NCBI GenBank assembly: GCA_963700375.1 | Contig: CAVOXF010000006.1 | Coordinates: 372,001-436,000, forward strand | Reading direction: 5' to 3' | DNA: 64,000 bases | Source of the DNA: JAHEEL01 sp963700375 | GTDB lineage: Bacteria > Actinomycetota > Acidimicrobiia > Spongiisociales > UBA5794 | Part shown: positions 1 through 8,298 of the stretch, piece by piece | How the letters are laid out: each line of letters starts with the position of its first letter | Numbering within the stretch: position 1 is the first letter of the stretch | Position numbers and translations under genes: made by a program | The notes under the pieces: model-generated | The model's database searches: none | The model's input: only the letters and a program-made list of their open reading frames with translations | Told to the model about the DNA's origin: nothing

Positions 1-703
1 AGGTCACGACCGGGATCATCGAGTTCCGGAGGGCGTGGATCCCCACCACCCGGCGACGGGACAATCCCTTCGAAGTCGCCGTCCGCACGTAGTCGGCCCG
101 CAGGTTCTCGACGAGGCTCGTCCGCTGGAGCCGGGCAATGTAGGCGAGCGAAAGCGAGCCGAGGACCATCGCCGGCAGGAGGTAGCTGAACCAGCCGTCC
201 CTGACACCCGACACCGGGAACCATCCGAGCTTCACGCCAAACACAATCTGGGCGAGGAATGCCAATACGAAGATCGGGATCGCGATGACGACCAGCGTCG
301 AAACCAAGACGAGGTTGTCGAAGAATTTCCCCTTCCTCACCCCGGCAAGGATCCCGGCGCCGATGCCGATCACCACCTCGAACGCGAAGGCGAGCAACGC
401 GAGGCGAATCGTGACGGGAAGCCGTTGCTTCAGGAGTTCCGTCACCGGCCGATCGCGAAAGTCGACCCCGAAGTCACCCTGAGCCACATTGGTGATGTAG
501 ATCGTGTACTGCTTCCACAGCGGCTCGTCGAGGTGGTATCGCTCGTTGAGCGTGTCCAGAACCGTCTGGGGCATCACCTTCTCCCCGGCGAGCGCCCGGA
601 TCGGATCACCGGGGATCGCGAACACCAGGGCAAAGATCAAGAATGTGGCACCAAAGAACACGGGGATGAACTGAAGCATCCTACGTGCAATGTATCGGCC
701 CAC
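1..703 (-). CDS. ABC transporter permease, DppB/OppB-like, partial
   Basis: The protein begins with GTG at 703, which has a GGAGG ribosome site a few bases upstream, and runs off the left edge of the window after about 234 residues. It opens with the N-terminal membrane helix typical of DppB/OppB permeases (RRMLQFIPVFFGATFLIF), then the periplasmic segment with GDPIRAL and the core permease helices. The last visible part matches the family's EAA-type loop (residues near SKGLSRRRVV). It would form one half of the membrane channel of a peptide or other oligomer importer. It lies 144 bases downstream of a family-5 substrate-binding protein in the same direction, separated by a strong hairpin. 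The substrate cannot be told from the sequence. Confidence 0.9.
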   Translation of the reverse strand, partial: MGRYIARRMLQFIPVFFGATFLIFALVFAIPGDPIRALAGEKVMPQTVLDTLNERYHLDEPLWKQYTIYITNVAQGDFGVDFRDRPVTELLKQRLPVTIRLALLAFAFEVVIGIGAGILAGVRKGKFFDNLVLVSTLVVIAIPIFVLAFLAQIVFGVKLGWFPVSGVRDGWFSYLLPAMVLGSLSLAYIARLQRTSLVENLRADYVRTATSKGLSRRRVVGIHALRNSMIPVVT

Positions 704-774
704 GTGTCCTCCCGTTGTCGTCGGGCACTCTAGTTGATCTGGCACGCACTGTTCGCCAACCGTCCGAGACACAG

Positions 775-804
775 TTGTGGGGCGGTCGATTGACCGCCCC
801 ACAA
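775..804 (-). terminator. 13-bp hairpin between binding protein and permease
   Basis: A perfect 13-bp stem with a 4-nt loop lies in the gap between the binding-protein gene and the permease gene. There is no clear run of T on the minus strand after it. It could be a transcription attenuator that lowers permease expression relative to the binding protein, a common arrangement in such operons. The attenuator role is inference. Confidence 0.6.
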
Positions 805-847
805 CGTTTCAGGCTTCTTCCCTGGGACTAACCCTCAAAGTCGGGGT

Positions 848-2558
848 TCATTCAGGGTTCATCTCGGCATAGCCGACGATGTTGGAATAGAAGCTGTTGT
901 TCTGCTGACCGTTTGCACCATCAGCGCCGAAGCTCCAGGTGCGAACATAATCGGCTGCCGTGATCGGCGTCCCGTCGTGGAAGGTCCACCCGGGGTTCAG
1001 AGCAATCGTCCAGGTCTTGCCACCGTCCTCAGACGTTACCGCCTGCCGCGTGGACCAGGTACTGCTCGTTCGTCTTCGCATTGAAGTTGACGAGCGGTGC
1101 GTAGATCGCCCGCAGGACCGAGATGCCCTCGGACTCGTTGGAGTTCGTGGGGAACAGGTGCTCCGGTTCACTGACGTCCTGTGTGACGTTCCCGTCGATC
1201 GACTCGATCAGGGTGTAGCCGAGATCGTTGTAGGCGTCGATCCACACTTCGCTCACGTCCTCCGACCATACGTACTGGGTCTTGCCGAAGTAGACCGGCA
1301 TGACCTGCGCGTCCTCACAAAGCATGTCCTCTGCCGCCCAGTAGTCGGCGAGGCCGTCTTCGAGGAGACCGCTGGCTGCGACCTTCTGAACGCCTGCTGC
1401 CAGGGCTGCATCGAAGTCGGGGTTGTTGTAGAACGTGTTGTTCGAACCGACCGGAGGAGCGTTGTACGAGGCGTACAGCGGCTCGAGGAAGTTGTACGGA
1501 GACGGATAGTCCTGGCCCCACCCGAGGCGGAACGGACCGGTCGCTTCCTGGTTGTCCAACTTCGGAAGGTACTCGGAGAACTCGAGGGTCTCGAACGTGA
1601 CGGTGCTCGTGTCGATGCCGAGGTACTCACCCCACATGTTCACGACCGCCTCGATCCAATCCTCGTGACCGGCACCGCTGTTGAACCAGACGGTGATCGG
1701 ACCCGGGTCGCCTGCGGCGTCCCAGAGTTCCTTCGCCATCACCGGATCGAAGTTCCAGCTCGGGCAGACATCCGCACGGCCCTGCAGGTTCGGAGGAACC
1801 ACTGAGTGCGCGGCGTCACGGCCACCGAGGAAGATCTTCTCCGCGATCGCCTCGCGGTCGACGGCCATCGAGAGCGCCTGACGGTGCTCCTTGGTGAACT
1901 GCGGCAGGTACGTCGGGAACCCGAGATACGCGAAGCTCGTCGTGTAGACGTCGTTGTTGCGATCCGGGAAGTCCGTCTGATAGGTCGACAGGTTCTCGGT
2001 CGGGACGCTCGCCATCACGTCGAGGTTGCCGGCCAGCGCCTCGTTGTACGCGGTGGCTATCTCAGCGATGATCTCGAAGTCGAACGTGTCGATCTTCGCG
2101 GGATCCGGACCCTGGTAGTCCGCGTACTTCTCCAGCGAGATGCGCACGTCGTGCTCCCACGGAGCGGCCATCTTGAACGGACCGCTACCTACCGGCATCT
2201 CCTCGAAGGCGGCGGGATCTTCGAATGCCTGCGGGGGCATCGCGAAGTACGCCGCGTACGCCAGACGGAGTGGGAACTCCGGGTCTGCCGCTTCGAGCTC
2301 CACCGTGAAGGTGTTGTCATCGACGACGGCCATACCTGCCAGCTGGCCCTCCATGGGCTCCGGCGGCGTGGTGTCGTCGGTGGGTGCTGTTGTCGTTGTG
2401 TCCGCGGCGGCCGGAGCCGTCGTGGTTGTCTCTGCGGCGGCCGGAGCCGTCGTGGTTGTCGAATCTGACGTATCGTCCGAATCCCCGCACGCTGCTGCTA
2501 CAAGAGCAAGAACAGCGAGCAGGAGAACAAAGCGCCATAGCGATTTCTGTGATCGCAT
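848..2558 (-). pseudogene. Family-5 ABC substrate-binding lipoprotein, circularly permuted and frameshifted
   Basis: The start at 2558 has an AGGAGG site. Residues 1-24 form a lipoprotein signal (AVLALVAAACGDS), followed by a Thr/Ala/Pro linker to about residue 67. The protein then enters the family at the point normally found after the first ~100 mature residues (MAVVDDNTFTVEL, then PVGSGPFKM, ALSMAVDREA, LWFNSGAGHEDW-like and the final MPVYFG block). The usual N-terminal block (SEPEHLFPTNSNESEG, then SVTSEDGGKTW and FHDGTPITAADY) comes only after this, from residue 456 to the end. A one- or two-base shift near 1035-1048 breaks the frame inside that transposed block. All parts of the fold are present but in rotated order. 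It could be a natural circular permutant, a decayed tandem duplicate or a misassembly. Confidence 0.8.
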
Positions 2559-2870
2559 GCCTTTCGCCTCCTGGTTGGTGTCGAGCTATCTCGACAATCG
2601 CGTGCCCGAGCATCGGACCGATCGGTCAACTTGAGAGTGGATCGGCCGCTCCGTGCCCGTTGCACACGACACAATCTACACCGGTTGGCACGTCGAACGC
2701 TCCGATCTGCCCAGTTTCCCCGGTCCGCCGACGACCGCACCGCTGCCGCGCACAGCCTCCGCGGGCGGACGACCATCCGGCCTCGCCGGCAAAGAACCGG
2801 CACGCGCGGGTATTGGCCGACCGCTGAAAGGCATTGAGGCCGCGACGATCGGCCGGTCGGCCGACACCGC
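2559..2870. promoter_or_regulatory. Intergenic region upstream of the binding-protein gene
   Basis: This gap of about 310 bases holds no convincing gene. It should carry the promoter of the binding-protein gene. A perfect 12-bp palindrome (GACCGATCGGTC) at 2616-2627 sits about 60 bases before the start codon, beside a TTGAC-like sequence on the minus strand, and is a reasonable operator candidate. No terminator with a T-run was seen for the kinase gene ending upstream. Confidence 0.4.
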
Positions 2871-3806
2871 CTACCGCTCCAGGAGAGACTCGACCTCGCC
2901 GACGGTCGGAGTCGATCGCGCCCCGGGTCTGGTGATCGTGAGTGCTGCGACCGCGTTGCCCCACCGGAGCGACTCCCCAACCGTTGAGCCACGAAGACGC
3001 GCTGCGATGAATCCGGCGTTGAACGCATCCCCCGCTCCGACACTGTCCACCATCGAGACCTCGAAGCCGGGAGCGACGACCACTTCGTCCGACGAACCGG
3101 CAACTGCTCCCTCCGGCCCGAGACGAGCGACCACGATTCGATCCTCACCAGCGAGTTCGACGGCGGCCGCGACGGGATCAGCGATTCCGGTGAGGGCTCC
3201 GACCTCGTCCGACGCGGCTCCGAGAACCACGTCCGAACATTCGACGGCCGCCTCGACGATCGCGCGGAATCCGTCGTCCCACCCCCAGTTCTCGAGCCGG
3301 AGGTTGAGATCGAACGACACCGGGATCCCGGAAGAGTTCGCGACCGCCATAGCGTCGAGCAGCGCTTCGCGCGCCGGGGAGACCCGGAGGCAGATCCCGG
3401 ACACGTGGAGCCACTCGACTCCGGAGACAGCGTTGACGGCATCGGTCGGAGCAAGGACGCTGTGGGCTCCGCCGATAGGTGGCCACACGTATATGAGTCG
3501 GTCGCCGTCCGATTGCACAACGGCGATCACCGCGACGGTCGGAGCGTCGGTCGCGACCGACACGGTCGCCGTGTCGACTCCCGCCATTTCGAGGTCCGAT
3601 ACCGCGAACCGTCCAAATGAGTCGTCGCCGACGCTGCCGGCGAATCCCGTTGCGACACCGAGGCGAGCGAGCGCAGCTGCCGTGTTCGCGGCGGACCCGC
3701 CTCCGAACATACGCGGTTCTGGATTGGCGTGGGTTTCGAGTCGGTGCTCCGACGGGAGGCGGATCTCAATATCGACGTTGGCGTCACCGATCACGAGGAC
3801 ACTCAT
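2871..3806 (-). CDS. PfkB-family carbohydrate kinase
   Basis: This 311-residue protein has the ribokinase/PfkB layout. The N-terminal signature (GGGSAANTAAALARLG) is at about residues 35-50, and the C-terminal anion-hole and catalytic-base motif (DSVGAGDAFNAGF) is near residues 253-265, where the Asp is the general base. Family members phosphorylate sugars or nucleosides with ATP in the cytoplasm; the substrate here is unknown. The ATG overlaps the stop of the upstream TrpF-like gene in an ATGA arrangement, so the two are translationally coupled and probably act on the same metabolite. Confidence 0.9.
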   Translation of the reverse strand: MSVLVIGDANVDIEIRLPSEHRLETHANPEPRMFGGGSAANTAAALARLGVATGFAGSVGDDSFGRFAVSDLEMAGVDTATVSVATDAPTVAVIAVVQSDGDRLIYVWPPIGGAHSVLAPTDAVNAVSGVEWLHVSGICLRVSPAREALLDAMAVANSSGIPVSFDLNLRLENWGWDDGFRAIVEAAVECSDVVLGAASDEVGALTGIADPVAAAVELAGEDRIVVARLGPEGAVAGSSDEVVVAPGFEVSMVDSVGAGDAFNAGFIAARLRGSTVGESLRWGNAVAALTITRPGARSTPTVGEVESLLER

Positions 3807-4477
3807 GTGAGAGCCTCGCTGTGAGCCGCTTCCCGGAAGCGGGCAACCAGGTCCAGGTCCTTGCTGAACCCGCCGGCCCCCGATGGCCGATTGGTGCGAG
3901 TCAATGAATCAACGCCCCACGGTCGGACCGCGGCGATCGCTGCCGCCACGTTTTCGGGGTCGAGTCCGCCGGCGAGGATCACCGGCACGCCCACGGCTTC
4001 GACGATGGCGGCGCTCACATCCCAGTCGTGGACAACGCCCGCTGCGCCGATGCCGGGGATATCGGGTGCGACCGAGTCGAGGATCAGATAGTCGACCACC
4101 TGTTCGTACGACCGGGCGACGTCGACCGCCTCCGGTCCCGTCACCGCGATCGCCTGCATCACGGCGATGTCCGGCAGCGCGAGTCGCAGGTCGGCGACTG
4201 CATCAGGGCCAACCGCGCCGGACGCCCCACAGAGATGCAGGACATCGGGCTTCACCGTGCGGACCATGTGCTCGATCGCTCGCAGGTCGACCTCCACGCT
4301 GAGTGCCACCGATGTCGCAATCCCCCCGAGCGATGCGCAGATGTCCTTCGCGAGGTCCAGAGCGATCTCGCCGGGCAGCCCGGTGGCGGCGGGGGTCACG
4401 CCCACGTGGTCGACACCGAGGCCGGCAACCGCCAGAGCCTCATCGACCGACTGCATCGTGTAGACCTGAACCCTCAC
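3803..4477 (-). CDS. TrpF-like TIM-barrel protein (phosphoribosylanthranilate isomerase family)
   Basis: This 224-residue protein starts at GTG 4477 with a GGAGGG site. The C-terminal half matches the phosphoribosylanthranilate isomerase fold, with the phosphate-binding strand (VPVILAGGLDPENV) followed by the AVRPWGVD segment, and the strand carrying the catalytic Asp (DYLILDS) is present. The N-terminal strand that normally reads KICG, with the catalytic Cys, reads RVQVYTM here, so the general base is missing. No other trp gene is nearby, and the partner is a sugar kinase. It may be a TrpF relative with another isomerase or binding role rather than a tryptophan enzyme. Confidence 0.75.
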   Translation of the reverse strand: MRVQVYTMQSVDEALAVAGLGVDHVGVTPAATGLPGEIALDLAKDICASLGGIATSVALSVEVDLRAIEHMVRTVKPDVLHLCGASGAVGPDAVADLRLALPDIAVMQAIAVTGPEAVDVARSYEQVVDYLILDSVAPDIPGIGAAGVVHDWDVSAAIVEAVGVPVILAGGLDPENVAAAIAAVRPWGVDSLTRTNRPSGAGGFSKDLDLVARFREAAHSEALT

Positions 4478-4608
4478 GGACCCTCCATGTCTGCCCGGAC
4501 GGTAGTGGAGTGTCCGAAAATGGATGTGCCGAACGATCGGTGGAGGTTCGCGGTCGGTCGCCGGCCACCAGTCGTCAGTCGCGCGCCGCCGGGTTGGAAT
4601 ACGCGGTA

Positions 4609-4683
4609 GGCCTCATCTTGGTGGTTCAAGCTCCCGGAGGCCCTCCTGTCAACCGGCCTCCTCTTGGTGGTACAAGCTCCCAG
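4609..4683. repeat. Two near-identical ~29-bp direct repeats
   Basis: Two copies (4609-4637 and 4655-4683) share the core CTTGGTGGT followed by CAAGCTCCC, and they lie directly before a perfect hairpin. They fall between the sulfatase 3' end and the TrpF-like gene. They could belong to a dispersed repeat family of this genome; only these two copies were seen in the window. Confidence 0.5.
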
Positions 4684-4693
4684 GCGCCCCCCT

Positions 4694-4716
4694 GCGGATT
4701 CGCGGAGCGAATCCGC
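4694..4716. terminator. 10-bp hairpin downstream of the sulfatase gene
   Basis: A perfect 10-bp inverted repeat (GCGGATTCGC and its complement, loop GGA) is followed by a GC-rich C-run/G-run segment. It lies just past the sulfatase stop and before the TrpF-like start, so it may end sulfatase transcription. It also resembles a REP-like palindrome. Confidence 0.45.
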
Positions 4717-4752
4717 GTCCCCCACCCTCCGGGCGGGGGGACAGGGGACCGC

Positions 4753-6162
4753 CTAGGTACCGGGGTAGGGGGCGTCGCCAACTTCTCGTTGAAGCCGGGC
4801 CAGTTCGGCCGAGAGTTCGGCCCGGATCTTCTGGTATTCCGGGTCGTCGATCACGTTGTTGACCTCGAGCGGATCTGTGACCAGGTCGTACAACTCCCAC
4901 TCAATCGGATCGACAGGACCGTGGGCGCCCAGCTGTCCGAGCGGATCGTTGTAGTAGCAGATGAGCTTGTGGGTATTCGTACGCACCCCGTAGTGCGCCG
5001 GGCAGTTGTGGGCCGAATCTCGATGCATCCAGTAGCGGTAGTACATCGACTCGGGCCAGTCGTCGGGCGTGTCGCCTTCGAGGATCGGAGCGAACGATCG
5101 GCCCTGGACGTGTTCGGGGATCTCGACCCCCATGAGGGCGAGCAGCGTTGGGCCGAAGTCGACGTTCACCACGATGTCGTCGCTGATCGAGCCAGGAGCA
5201 ATCCGATTCGGGTACTGCATGAGGAGCGGCATGCGGAGCGACTCCTCGAACATGAGCCGCTTGTCGAACCATCCGTGATCGCCGAGGAAGAACCCCTGGT
5301 CGGATGTGTAGACAACGATGGTGTTGTCGATCAGTCCGCATTCATCGAGGTGGTCCAAGAGTCGTCCGACGCTCTCATCCACAGCGGCGATGACACCGAG
5401 GTATCGCCGCATGTACCGCTGGTAGCGCCACGCGATCTCCTCGTCCTCGGTCAGTCCCTCTGGCACCACCGCGTTGAGATCGGTGATGGGGTCGAGATCC
5501 ATCATGTGCATCCGCATCGCCTTGATCACGTCGGAGCGACCGTTGAGATCATCCCGCAGCGTGTAGGGCTCGGGGATATCGACGTCGTCGTACATCGTGA
5601 AATGCCGGGCCGCCGGTTCCCACGTTCGGTGTGGCGCTTTGTGGTGGCAGAAGAGCGCGAACGGCCGGTCTGCGTGGTCGTCGATGAATTCGATCGAGTC
5701 GTCGGTGATGAGGTCGGTGACGTATCCGCCGCGCTCGACGATGCGACCGCCCTCTTCGATCATCACGGGATTGTGATAGTGCCCCTGACCGGGGAGCACC
5801 CGCCAGAAGTCGAAGCCGACGGGATCATGGTTCGGACCGTGCCCCAGGTGCCATTTACCGATGAGGCCCGTCGCGTACCCGGCGTCCTGGAGAGCCTGAG
5901 GGAATGTCCAGAGGCTGTTGTCGAGTGGTGTATCAAGCGTCGTGACGCTATTCACGTGGTTGTACGTGCCCGTGAGGATCGCCGCACGGCTGGGCGTACA
6001 AATGCCGTTCGTGCAGAACGCCGAGTCCATGCGGATCCCGTTGTCGGCGATGCGATCGAGGTTCGGCGTCTGATTGACGCGGCTTCCATATGCCGAGATT
6101 GCGTGCGCCGCATGGTCGTCGGTCAGGATGAACAACAGGTTCGGTCGGGCGTTCATGTTCAT
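4753..6162 (-). CDS. Arylsulfatase-type sulfatase
   Basis: The protein has about 469 residues from the Met at 6162, which begins MNMNARPNLLFILTDDH. The longer frame up to 6309 has unlike composition and is not favoured. The metal-binding pair follows the start (TDDHAAH), and the sulfatase signature CTPSR lies about 50 residues further on, where the Cys would be converted to formylglycine. The later block HKAPHRTWEP and the VYTSDQGFFLGDHG segment supply the remaining metal and sulfate ligands. It hydrolyses a sulfate ester. No signal peptide is seen, so it is likely cytoplasmic or exported by another route. No anaerobic or FGE-type maturase lies nearby. Confidence 0.92.
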   Translation of the reverse strand: MNMNARPNLLFILTDDHAAHAISAYGSRVNQTPNLDRIADNGIRMDSAFCTNGICTPSRAAILTGTYNHVNSVTTLDTPLDNSLWTFPQALQDAGYATGLIGKWHLGHGPNHDPVGFDFWRVLPGQGHYHNPVMIEEGGRIVERGGYVTDLITDDSIEFIDDHADRPFALFCHHKAPHRTWEPAARHFTMYDDVDIPEPYTLRDDLNGRSDVIKAMRMHMMDLDPITDLNAVVPEGLTEDEEIAWRYQRYMRRYLGVIAAVDESVGRLLDHLDECGLIDNTIVVYTSDQGFFLGDHGWFDKRLMFEESLRMPLLMQYPNRIAPGSISDDIVVNVDFGPTLLALMGVEIPEHVQGRSFAPILEGDTPDDWPESMYYRYWMHRDSAHNCPAHYGVRTNTHKLICYYNDPLGQLGAHGPVDPIEWELYDLVTDPLEVNNVIDDPEYQKIRAELSAELARLQREVGDAPYPGT

Positions 6163-6485
6163 GCGGTCGCGATTCTCTTCACCATGGGTCCACGTTAGGT
6201 CGATGCGGAGCCTCGATGGCCTGGTCGGGATCCTGCTCACCATGCCAGTTCCGGGGATCGACGCCGACGGGCCGGCGTTGAGGGAACCCGGTTCGTTGCG
6301 CCGCTGCATGAACCGATAGTCAGCCCATGGACAGCTCGAGTCTCGAACTCAAGGGCGTAGGTCCTGCGACTGCGGAACTGCTCGCCGAGGCAGGAACGTG
6401 TCGGCCGAAAGGACGACACCGAGGAGACGAGATTCGAGGCCGGACAGGGCTCGAATCGAAGCCGACCGTTCACAGCCAAGTGCCC
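6163..6485. other. Intergenic region with a short helix-hairpin-helix-like frame
   Basis: This gap upstream of the sulfatase holds its promoter and one small plus-strand frame (6327-6497, 56 codons). Its first 23 residues read as a helix-hairpin-helix DNA-binding motif (LKGVGPATAELLAEAG), while the rest looks non-coding and runs into the tRNA. It may be the start of a lost gene. Confidence 0.3.
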
Positions 6486-6562
6486 TGGTGGAGGTGAGGG
6501 GATTTGAACCCCTGACCCCTACGTTGCGAACGTAGTGCTCTGCCGAACTGAGCTACACCCCC
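6486..6562 (-). tRNA. tRNA-Ala(CGC)
   Basis: A full cloverleaf can be drawn. The 7-bp acceptor stem (GGGGGTG with CACCTCC) has one G-T pair. The D arm is GCTC/GAGC, the anticodon stem CTACG/CGTAG, the loop TTCGCAA with anticodon CGC, and the T arm AGGGG/CCCCT around TTCAAAT. The discriminator is A, and CCA is encoded. Confidence 0.95.
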
Positions 6563-6639
6563 GGACGGTCCGGGAGTGTATCAGGAGGTCGCCGTCATCG
6601 GTACCCGAGGTTGCGGCCAAAGGATCGACCAGCGGCCGG

Positions 6640-7266
6640 TCAGACACTGCCGAGTTGGGACCGCAGGCGCTCCTGGACGACAGCCGTTGTGAGGTCCGAA
6701 CGGCTGCGCTCGATCAGCGACCGGGCCACATCGGTCGTTCGGCGGAGGCCGGCGGTCATCCCATCGGGGTAGTCGAGCGATGTCAGCAAGTCGAGAACCG
6801 TTTCCATCGCCACGAACATCGCTTCGGCATCGCCGATCTTCCCGGCGCGCAGGAAATCGAGCATTCGCCTCCGCTGCTCGCCGATGGCCTCTCCCAAACC
6901 CTTGAGATACGGAACCGAATGAACACCGATGTCGACCGGCAACGGAAGGGGTTGACCGGCCAGCAGAGCCGAGGTGAGCACTCCTTCTGCATACTCCTTG
7001 ACCGCGTCGTAGAAGAATCCGGCGTGGTAGATGTCCTGGTGGGCGATCAACGACGCCTCGGCCTCCGCAATCAGCGCCCGGGCCTCGGCAAGCAGGACCT
7101 GCGCCTCCTCCCGCTCCCCTCGATGAAGCGCCCGGATGGCGTTGGCCGACGTGCGAATGATCAACCGGCAGTTCTTGAGCGCAAGCTCGCGTGCGGCGTT
7201 CTTCTGATCGAGGTCGGCGCGTACCGCCACTTCGATGGCGGTGAGGTCGGGTCGGGCGGCTTCCAC
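6640..7266 (-). CDS. Translin family protein
   Basis: This 208-residue, almost wholly helical protein starts at GTG 7266. It carries the translin hallmarks: the helix with LALKNCRLIIRTSANAIRALHRGE, the mid-protein AVKEYAEG segment and the C-terminal DYPDGMTAGLRRTTDVARSL block. Eukaryotic translins form octameric nucleic-acid-binding barrels and act in small-RNA processing; prokaryotic members bind nucleic acids but are poorly understood. It begins just five bases after the GlpR-like gene, so the two are probably cotranscribed. Confidence 0.85.
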   Translation of the reverse strand: MEAARPDLTAIEVAVRADLDQKNAARELALKNCRLIIRTSANAIRALHRGEREEAQVLLAEARALIAEAEASLIAHQDIYHAGFFYDAVKEYAEGVLTSALLAGQPLPLPVDIGVHSVPYLKGLGEAIGEQRRRMLDFLRAGKIGDAEAMFVAMETVLDLLTSLDYPDGMTAGLRRTTDVARSLIERSRSDLTTAVVQERLRSQLGSV

Positions 7267-7270
7267 CGTC

Positions 7271-7744
7271 TCAGCCGGCTATGACCCGGACCGTCGGCGG
7301 AGCCGATTCGAAATCGAGATCGGCTGCGGTAGTCGGTGCATCGAGAATCGATGTCTGGATCGGGACAACCGGAGCACGACGGACGGCGTTGGGCTGTTTC
7401 GCCGACAGCAGCATCGCCACGTAGACACCGACGGCGAGGTCGACGGCGATCGTGATCCCGAGCCAGAGCATGCTCGACTGCACAACGGCAATCACAAGGG
7501 TGGCGAGCGCTGTGGCCAACAGGACGATGAAGATGCGCTGCCGACGCCGCTCGGCATGGTGTTGGGCATACGCCGGACTCCCGACCTGCGCCGCCGTGAT
7601 GCTCGCCAACTTCTCCTTCGAACGCGCGAACGCACGGGTCGTCGCCCGTGGGTTTTCACGTCGATGATCGAAGAAGGAGGGAAGCAAGAACGCTGCCCAA
7701 CCGCCCGCGATCAGTATGAAAAAGATGATTTCCATCAGGTGCAC
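7271..7744 (-). CDS. glpR: SepX/GlpR-like divisome membrane protein
   Basis: This 157-residue protein has an N-terminal membrane helix ending in WAAFLLPSFFDHRREN, which matches the start of actinobacterial SepX/GlpR. A short cytoplasmic Arg-rich stretch follows, then two more membrane helices (about residues 70-115) and a Pro-rich tail. In Corynebacterium GlpR is the membrane receptor for the gephyrin-like MoeA protein Glp and takes part in cell division; in Streptomyces SepX stabilises the divisome. Its position in the same strand block as a moeA gene, as in those bacteria, supports the call. Confidence 0.75.
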   Translation of the reverse strand: MHLMEIIFFILIAGGWAAFLLPSFFDHRRENPRATTRAFARSKEKLASITAAQVGSPAYAQHHAERRRQRIFIVLLATALATLVIAVVQSSMLWLGITIAVDLAVGVYVAMLLSAKQPNAVRRAPVVPIQTSILDAPTTAADLDFESAPPTVRVIAG

Positions 7745-7809
7745 TCCGCCGTTGCGCCGAGCGTAGGCTCGTGCCGCGCGGCCTCAAAGCACTGTTGCTG
7801 CCCGACCAC

Positions 7810-8298
7810 TCACACATTGTGGTCCGAAGTACCACGTACTAGCAACTCAATTCCGTGCGAGAGCGCCGGCAGGACCACCGCAAGCGACTCCTGAACGCCC
7901 TTGACCGAACCTGGAAGATTGACGATGAGCGTGGCCCCGACCGTCCCTGCGACCCCTCTCGACAGCATGCCATGCGGGTTTTCCCCGAAGGTCGCGGAGC
8001 GCATCGCCTCGGCGAGGCCGGGTGCCTCGCGCTCGAGAACCGCCTTCGTCCCCTCGGGCGTCAGGTCGCGTGGTGTGAGCCCCGTGCCACCGGTCGTCAG
8101 GATCAGGTCGACGGTCCCGGCGATCTCCGACAGCGTGGTTGCGACCGACTCGACGCCGTCGGGAATCACCCGATACTCGAGCACCTCGAGGCCGATCGAT
8201 TCGAGCAGAGCGATGGCCGCAGGTCCCGACCGGTCCTCCGCAGACCCTTGCGAAACGCGGTCGGAAACCGTCACGACCGCGGCGGTTCGCTCACTCAC
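7810..8298 (-). CDS. moaB: MoaB/Mog-type molybdopterin adenylyltransferase
   Basis: The GTG at 8298 was chosen because it has a GGGGGAG site and overlaps the moaC stop; the longer frame to 8373 lies inside moaC. The 162-residue product has the MoCF-domain motifs, including VTVSDR near the N-terminus, LILTTGGTGLTPRDLTPE in the middle and NLPGSVKGVQESL near the end. It activates molybdopterin by adenylation before metal insertion by MoeA. It is the last of a tightly packed moeA-moaC-moaB set. Confidence 0.92.
   Translation of the reverse strand: MSERTAAVVTVSDRVSQGSAEDRSGPAAIALLESIGLEVLEYRVIPDGVESVATTLSEIAGTVDLILTTGGTGLTPRDLTPEGTKAVLEREAPGLAEAMRSATFGENPHGMLSRGVAGTVGATLIVNLPGSVKGVQESLAVVLPALSHGIELLVRGTSDHNV

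Noticed and set aside
960..1805. Long plus-strand open frames opposite the binding-protein gene
   Set aside because: They are antisense to a recognised protein and arise from its GC-rich third positions; no family match is seen.
4303..6198. A 631-codon plus-strand frame over the sulfatase gene
   Set aside because: It mirrors the sulfatase in the opposite frame; its translation has the Val/Asp/Arg-rich look of antisense DNA and no domain.
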